Assembly: GCF_039521845.1 (NCBI RefSeq)
Contig: NZ_BAAACW010000096.1
Span: 1 to 26,868 of the forward strand
Source of the DNA: Alkalibacterium iburiense
GTDB lineage: Bacteria > Bacillota > Bacilli > Lactobacillales > Carnobacteriaceae_A
Length of the DNA: 26,868 nucleotides
Direction of reading: 5' to 3'
The translations under genes were made by a program, and so were the position numbers. The notes below the pieces were generated by a model. It ran no database searches, was not told where the DNA came from, and saw only the letters and a list, made by a program, of their open reading frames with translations. Each line of letters opens with the position of its first letter. Position 1 is the first letter of the stretch. Positions 23,488 to 26,868 of the stretch are shown here, in pieces.

Positions 23488-23772
23488 TTAATTTGCTACT
23501 GGATAAACAGACACTTGTTTTTTGTTTTTACCTTTACGTTCAAAACGTACCACACCGTCTATTTTAGCAAATAAGGTGTCATCTCCACCTCGGCCAACGT
23601 TTTCACCTGGATAAATTTTTGTTCCTCTTTGACGGAATAAAATAGATCCTCCAGTTACAACTTGCCCGTCTCCGCGTTTAGCGCCTAAGCGTTTAGATTG
23701 AGAATCACGTCCGTTAGAAGTAGATCCTCCTCCTTTTTTAGTAGCGAAGAATTGTAAATTCATTTTCAACAT
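23488..23772 (-). CDS. rpmA: 50S ribosomal protein L27 with cleavable N-terminus
   Basis: L27 reaches the peptidyl transferase centre with its N-terminus. The 94-residue precursor begins MLKMNLQFFATKKGGGSTSN. In Firmicutes such an extension is removed after the QFF sequence by the protease Prp, leaving the mature protein starting ATKKGG. The conserved body (SKRLGAKRGDGQVVTGGSIL, RGTKIYPGENVGRGGDDTLF) is complete. A GGAGGTG binding site lies eight bases before the ATG, and the gene for the processing protease lies 16 bases upstream. Confidence 0.98.
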   Translation of the reverse strand: MLKMNLQFFATKKGGGSTSNGRDSQSKRLGAKRGDGQVVTGGSILFRQRGTKIYPGENVGRGGDDTLFAKIDGVVRFERKGKNKKQVSVYPVAN

Positions 23773-23788
23773 GTTCGGTGCACCTCCA

Positions 23789-24130
23789 TTACTGGTTATT
23801 TATATTTGTGATAGCCATATGCTCGCCATACTCTTCTTCCGTGCTGGATAGAGATAGATATAAACTATCTAAAAGTAGCTGAGCCTGTTCCATTTGTTTT
23901 TCTGTTAATTTTTCAGGAAGCTTAAACGTTAAAAAGCCGCCTTCTTCATTGTTGGCTTGTATATCTAATGATATATCAGCTAACGCTATTAAGCTATTAA
24001 CTGTTCCAATAGTCAATGCTGAGACTGCAGCACATACAATATCATATCCATAAGGTCCTGAATCAGCATGTCCAGAAAGTTCCACAGATACAATGGTCGA
24101 TTGTTTTCGAGTAAATTGTATGCTAATCAT
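23789..24130 (-). CDS. prp: ribosomal-processing cysteine protease Prp
   Basis: Prp (YsxB) removes the N-terminal extension of L27, an essential step studied in Staphylococcus aureus. The 113-residue protein has the conserved histidine in SGHADSGPYGYDIVC and the catalytic cysteine in DIVCAAVSALT, about 12 residues later. The remaining sequence matches the small alpha/beta fold of the family. It lies between rplU and rpmA with gaps of 23 and 16 bases, the standard order in Firmicutes. The binding site is AAGGAAG. Confidence 0.95.
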   Translation of the reverse strand: MISIQFTRKQSTIVSVELSGHADSGPYGYDIVCAAVSALTIGTVNSLIALADISLDIQANNEEGGFLTFKLPEKLTEKQMEQAQLLLDSLYLSLSSTEEEYGEHMAITNINNQ

Positions 24131-24153
24131 TGTTGTCAGTCTTCCTTGTCTAA

Positions 24154-24465
24154 TTAGTTCGTTTTAATAGATGTAATGGAAACTTTAGTATAAGGCTGAC
24201 GATGACCTTTTTTAGTGTGCGAATCTTTTCTACGACGGTATTTATAAGTCGTAACTTTTTTCGCGCGACCTTGTTTTTCGATCGTACCTTCAACAAGAGC
24301 TCCGTCGATGAAAGGACTACCTACTACGGTATTGTCTCCTCCAACAAACAACACTTCATCAAAAGTAACTGTGTCACCAGCTTCACCATTCAATTTTTCA
24401 ACGAAAATCTCTTGACCTTCTTCTACTTTGAATTGTTTTCCACCAGTTTTAATAATTGCGTACAT
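24154..24465 (-). CDS. rplU: 50S ribosomal protein L21
   Basis: L21 binds 23S rRNA. The 103-residue protein starting MYAIIKTGGKQFKVEEGQ is complete, with the C-terminal signature KVTTYKYRRRKDSHTKKGHRQPYTKV. The open frame runs 12 codons further upstream. The ATG at 24465 is correct because GGAGGTG lies just before it and the family always begins here. Expression starts at a strong promoter and passes through an autoregulatory-type leader. Confidence 0.98.
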   Translation of the reverse strand: MYAIIKTGGKQFKVEEGQEIFVEKLNGEAGDTVTFDEVLFVGGDNTVVGSPFIDGALVEGTIEKQGRAKKVTTYKYRRRKDSHTKKGHRQPYTKVSITSIKTN

Positions 24466-24604
24466 GTTTGCTGCACCTCCTTCAATATTTGAATAAAACA
24501 TCGTGTTTTATCCTTTTGCACTTAGACTCGCCGTAATAAGTGGCTTAAAAGCACTTGTAACTTATACACGAGCGGTTGTAGTTGTGGTGCGACACATTTA
24601 CAAC
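24466..24604 (-). promoter_or_regulatory. L21 leader RNA
   Basis: The roughly 139-base leader of rplU matches the position and general pattern of the Firmicutes L21 leader, thought to let L21 repress its own operon. Conserved-looking parts are the CGCACCACAACTACAACCGC region (about 24587-24567) and GGCGAGTCTAAGTGCAAAAGG (about 24533-24513). A hairpin ATAAAAC-N4-GTTTTAT follows at about 24512-24494. I recognise the element by memory of the family and gene context, not by a covariance search. Confidence 0.72.
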
Positions 24605-24610
24605 GTTACT

Positions 24611-24639
24611 ATCATACCAAACCATTGAATTCTAGTCAA
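24611..24639 (-). promoter_or_regulatory. rplU operon promoter
   Basis: Minus strand TTGACT (24639-24634) and TATGAT (24616-24611) with 17-base spacing form a strong promoter. It begins only 14 bases after the stop of the ABC transporter ATPase, with no terminator between. Confidence 0.85.
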
Positions 24640-24653
24640 TCTTTATTGATGAA

Positions 24654-25301
24654 TTAATTTGGTAAAAATAGTTCCGAAGAGATAATTCGTGTACTGTACG
24701 TTTTCGCAAAAGTTGTATCATGCGTAATCATGATAATTCCTATGTTTTCTTCCAGTAATGATAATAACAAACTCCCAAATTGATTAGCTGTCGCATAATC
24801 AAGTGCAGAAGTCGGTTCATCTAAACACAATATATCAGGATCCAGCATTAAGGCTCTGGCTATGGCTACCCGCTGTTTTTGTCCTCCTGAAAGTTCTTTT
24901 GGATAGGCGGATTGTTTATGAGCTATATTTAATTTAGATAGAATGTCTTCTGCTTTGCTTTCTGCTTCAGCCTTTGACAGTTCTTTGTTTAATACCGGAC
25001 TTAAAGTGCAATTTTCAATAACGGTTAGGTTGGGAAAGAGTTGGAAGTCCTGAAAGACCAATCCAATCGATTCGTTAGACTGTCCTTTAATTTCTCCATC
25101 AGAATACAGTGGGCGATCATTTAAATGAATACTCCCGTCGTCAGGTAATTCCAACTGATTTAAAAGACGGATGAGTGTTGTTTTTCCGGATCCAGATTCT
25201 CCAACTATAGATACTATTTCTCCTTTATTGACAGATAAGGAAAAGTCATTAATCAACTGTTGTCCGCCAAGGCTCTTTCCAATATTCTTTATTTCAAGCA
25301 T
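24654..25301 (-). CDS. amino-acid ABC transporter ATP-binding protein
   Basis: This is the ATPase of a polar amino-acid importer (HisP/GlnQ type). Walker A GESGSGKTTL, the Q-loop QDFQLFPNLTV, the signature LSGGQKQRVAIARAL, Walker B ILCLDEPTSALD and the H-loop ITHD are all intact. At 215 residues it is about 25 shorter than usual, mainly at the C-terminus, which ends soon after the H-loop region. The frame offers an ATG two codons upstream, but AAAGGAG is seven bases before the ATG used here. It is the last gene of the binding protein-permease-ATPase operon, 12 bases after the permease. Confidence 0.93.
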   Translation of the reverse strand: MLEIKNIGKSLGGQQLINDFSLSVNKGEIVSIVGESGSGKTTLIRLLNQLELPDDGSIHLNDRPLYSDGEIKGQSNESIGLVFQDFQLFPNLTVIENCTLSPVLNKELSKAEAESKAEDILSKLNIAHKQSAYPKELSGGQKQRVAIARALMLDPDILCLDEPTSALDYATANQFGSLLLSLLEENIGIIMITHDTTFAKTYSTRIISSELFLPN

Positions 25302-25313
25302 CTTCATTCTCCT

Positions 25314-25943
25314 TTAGAACTGGTAGTTTTTTTCAATCTTATTCAAGATAGTAGATAAAATACCCGTTATAATTAAATAAATGACACCTACAAATATAAA
25401 AGGAAGCATCGAGGCGTATCTATTGGCTGCTATTTGACCGGCACGTAAGATTTCCCCTAGGCCCAAAATGTAGATGAGCGAGGTGTCTTTGACTAAAGCC
25501 AATATTTCATTGGCTATACTAGGCCATGTCGTTTTTAAAACTTGAGGCAGTATGACTTTATAGTATCCTTTAACGTGGTTTATTCTTAAAACCTTTAAAG
25601 CTTCAAACTGTGTCTCTGGGACTCCAAGAATGCCACCTCTAAATATCTCTGCAAAATAAGCTGCATAGTTTAATATAAAGGCAAGAATAGCGGCAGGAAA
25701 CCGATCCAGTGTTATCCCCATGTAGGGTAAACCGAAAAACACGAACATCAACTGCAGGAGCAAAGGCGTTCCACGCATAATTGTAATATAGACTTGAATC
25801 ATCCATTCGAGCCATTTTGGTGCATTTATCTTTAAAACAGCAATCCCTAGTCCTAATGGAAGAGACACCACCAAAACAACGCTAAATAATTCTAATGTTA
25901 TTTCTGCCCCTCTGATAATGGATGGCAAGGCTTGTAATACCAT
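25314..25943 (-). CDS. amino-acid ABC transporter permease (HisM/GlnP type)
   Basis: This 209-residue protein forms the membrane channel of the importer, with about five transmembrane helices. The sequence MRGTPLLLQLMFVFFGLP is the family hallmark near the first cytoplasmic loop. The EAA loop that contacts the ATPase reads FEALKVLRINHVKGYYKVIL. The glycine normally found seven residues into this motif (EAA-X3-G) is arginine here (codon AGA). The frame begins with a GTG three codons earlier. The ATG at 25943 is preferred because AAAGGAG lies eight bases before it. It lies between the binding protein and ATPase genes. Confidence 0.93.
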   Translation of the reverse strand: MVLQALPSIIRGAEITLELFSVVLVVSLPLGLGIAVLKINAPKWLEWMIQVYITIMRGTPLLLQLMFVFFGLPYMGITLDRFPAAILAFILNYAAYFAEIFRGGILGVPETQFEALKVLRINHVKGYYKVILPQVLKTTWPSIANEILALVKDTSLIYILGLGEILRAGQIAANRYASMLPFIFVGVIYLIITGILSTILNKIEKNYQF

Positions 25944-25964
25944 ATCCTTCACTCCTTTTAAAGT

Positions 25965-26744
25965 TTAGTCAAACCAATTGTCATAAATATCTTCATATGT
26001 GCCGTCATTCATAAGCTTCTCTAATGACTGATCAACACGTTCTCTTAAATCGTCATCTTCTTTTCTAAAGCCAACAGCATATTCCTCTTCGCCAAAGTTA
26101 TCTTCTAACACTTTATAATCATCTGATGGATTTTGATTCATATAAAAACGACCCAGCGTCTCATCCACTACAATGGCATCACTTCGCCCAGTAATTAAGT
26201 CATTGAACACTTCATTATTAGAAGGATACTGAACGACTTCTCCATTAGCAAATTCTTCTATAATGTTAGACGGATCACTTTCAATTGCATCTACTGCGCT
26301 AGACGATTGTTGAGCTGCTACATTTTTTCCAGCTAAATCTTCTTTTGTGTCTATCCCATTTCCTTCAAGTGTAATAATGAGCTGACTATTTTCCATATAA
26401 GCCGTTCCGAAAGCCACTTGTTCTGCCCGCTCATCCGTTATAGTGTAGCCATTCCAGATCATATCAATGTTTCCACCGTTTAATTCGGTTTCTTTCATTG
26501 CCCAGTCAATCGGCTGGAAGGTAAATTCAACCCCTATGTCTTCTGCTACAGCTTCAGCTAATTCGATATCAAAGCCGACTAATTCATCGTCATCATTTCT
26601 AAATCCCATTGGAGCGAATGTGTCATCTAGTCCTATAATATACGATTCTTCTTTTGCTTGACCAGTTTCTTCATCTGCTGAACAACCTGCTACTACTAAT
26701 CCTACTGTCATCATACTAGCCACTATACTCATTCTTTTTATCAT
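25965..26744 (-). CDS. amino-acid ABC transporter substrate-binding lipoprotein
   Basis: This 259-residue protein is the extracellular receptor of the importer. A lipoprotein signal peptide ends in the lipobox VVAGC, with lipidated cysteine C21. The mature part is a family 3 solute-binding protein: GLDDTFAPMGFRNDDDELVGFDIELAEAVAEDIG, then MIWNGYTITDERAEQV and DAIVVDETLGRFYM. These are features of polar amino-acid receptors; the exact ligand (for example glutamine, arginine or cystine) cannot be read from sequence alone. An AGGAGG binding site precedes the ATG. It is the first gene of the operon and lies behind an attenuator-like leader. Confidence 0.94.
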   Translation of the reverse strand: MIKRMSIVASMMTVGLVVAGCSADEETGQAKEESYIIGLDDTFAPMGFRNDDDELVGFDIELAEAVAEDIGVEFTFQPIDWAMKETELNGGNIDMIWNGYTITDERAEQVAFGTAYMENSQLIITLEGNGIDTKEDLAGKNVAAQQSSSAVDAIESDPSNIIEEFANGEVVQYPSNNEVFNDLITGRSDAIVVDETLGRFYMNQNPSDDYKVLEDNFGEEEYAVGFRKEDDDLRERVDQSLEKLMNDGTYEDIYDNWFD

Positions 26745-26770
26745 TATCTTTTCCTCCTACTATTTTGTTT

Positions 26771-26799
26771 TTTATGTAAATCTGCAGTTTTTACATAAA
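26771..26799. repeat. perfect inverted repeat before the substrate-binding protein gene
   Basis: TTTATGTAAA and its exact complement are separated by nine bases (26771-26780, 26790-26799). The repeat lies between the leader terminator and the ribosome binding site. It could be a protein operator, a second leader hairpin, or an mRNA-stabilising element. Confidence 0.55.
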
Positions 26800-26829
26800 A
26801 TCAAAACCACCAGTGTGAACTGGTGGTTT
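26799..26829 (-). terminator. leader terminator upstream of the amino-acid transporter
   Basis: A perfect 11-pair stem (26819-26829 with 26804-26814) with a four-base loop is followed on the minus strand by TTTTGATTTT. It stands about 55 bases before the gene start and so acts either as an attenuator of this operon or as the terminator of an upstream gene. Confidence 0.8.
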
Positions 26830-26830
26830 G

Positions 26831-26868
26831 CTCTGCGGCTGTAAGCCTCTCTTACCGGCCTCGGCCTG
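26831..26868 (-). promoter_or_regulatory. GC-rich structured RNA cut by the window edge, possible riboswitch 3' part
   Basis: This segment is clearly richer in G and C than its surroundings. On the minus strand it folds a hairpin with GTAAG/CTTAC (26855-26851 with 26845-26841) closed by GCC/GGC (26860-26858 with 26839-26837). Placed directly before a terminator and an amino-acid transporter operon, it looks like the 3' end of a ligand- or tRNA-sensing leader. I could not match it to the lysine, SAM, glycine or T-box consensus from what is visible. Confidence 0.4.

Noticed and set aside
26831..26868. tRNA or transposon end at the right edge
   Set aside because: No cloverleaf, CCA end or terminal inverted repeat can be drawn; the segment fits better as part of a leader RNA.

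Overview
The window is a gene-dense stretch of chromosome from a low-GC Gram-positive bacterium of the order Lactobacillales. The order is suggested by the fused glutathione synthase GshAB, a DUF1831 gene next to a cysteine desulfurase, the ireB-ruvX-DUF1292 cluster and a Prp protease between ribosomal proteins L21 and L27. A Carnobacteriaceae-like organism is my best guess from gene content, but the sequence alone does not prove it. No insertion sequence, prophage gene, CRISPR array, tRNA or rRNA gene was seen.

Left third (1-7850), all on the minus strand in transcription order from the right: alaS behind a T-box leader; ireB, ruvX and a histidine-rich DUF1292 protein as one operon; mltG, udk and greA separated by hairpins; then liaF coupled by an ATGA overlap to a 61-residue membrane protein, with a further gene of the operon probably starting just beyond the left edge. 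This set covers alanine charging, a cell-wall kinase target (IreB), peptidoglycan chain termination (MltG), nucleotide salvage, transcript cleavage and envelope stress.

Middle (7856-18556): a YitT-type membrane protein, a divergent lipid kinase of the DagK/YegS/BmrU group, the recombination helicase recD2, an orphan AraC-type regulator, and a sulfur cluster. In that cluster gshAB, a cysteine desulfurase and a DUF1831 gene form one unit, and mnmA follows with its own promoter. The cluster spends cysteine on glutathione and on tRNA thiolation.

Right third (18762-26868): rarA, then 6S RNA in a 426-base gap, a universal stress protein, and convergent to it the pair ytxK-ackA. Next comes the rplU-prp-rpmA operon under an L21 leader. 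The window ends with a complete amino-acid ABC importer (binding protein, permease, ATPase) behind a GC-rich structured leader with an intrinsic terminator, cut by the right edge.

Most genes are conserved housekeeping genes. The points most worth a second look are non-coding: the alaS T-box, whose terminator seems to compete with stem III rather than with the antiterminator; the unidentified leader at the right edge; a hairpin attenuator between mltG and udk; and an inverted repeat above liaF. Several gene starts were set from ribosome binding sites and differ from the longest open frames (udk, alaS, araC-like, mnmA, rarA, rplU, uspA, and the ABC ATPase and permease).
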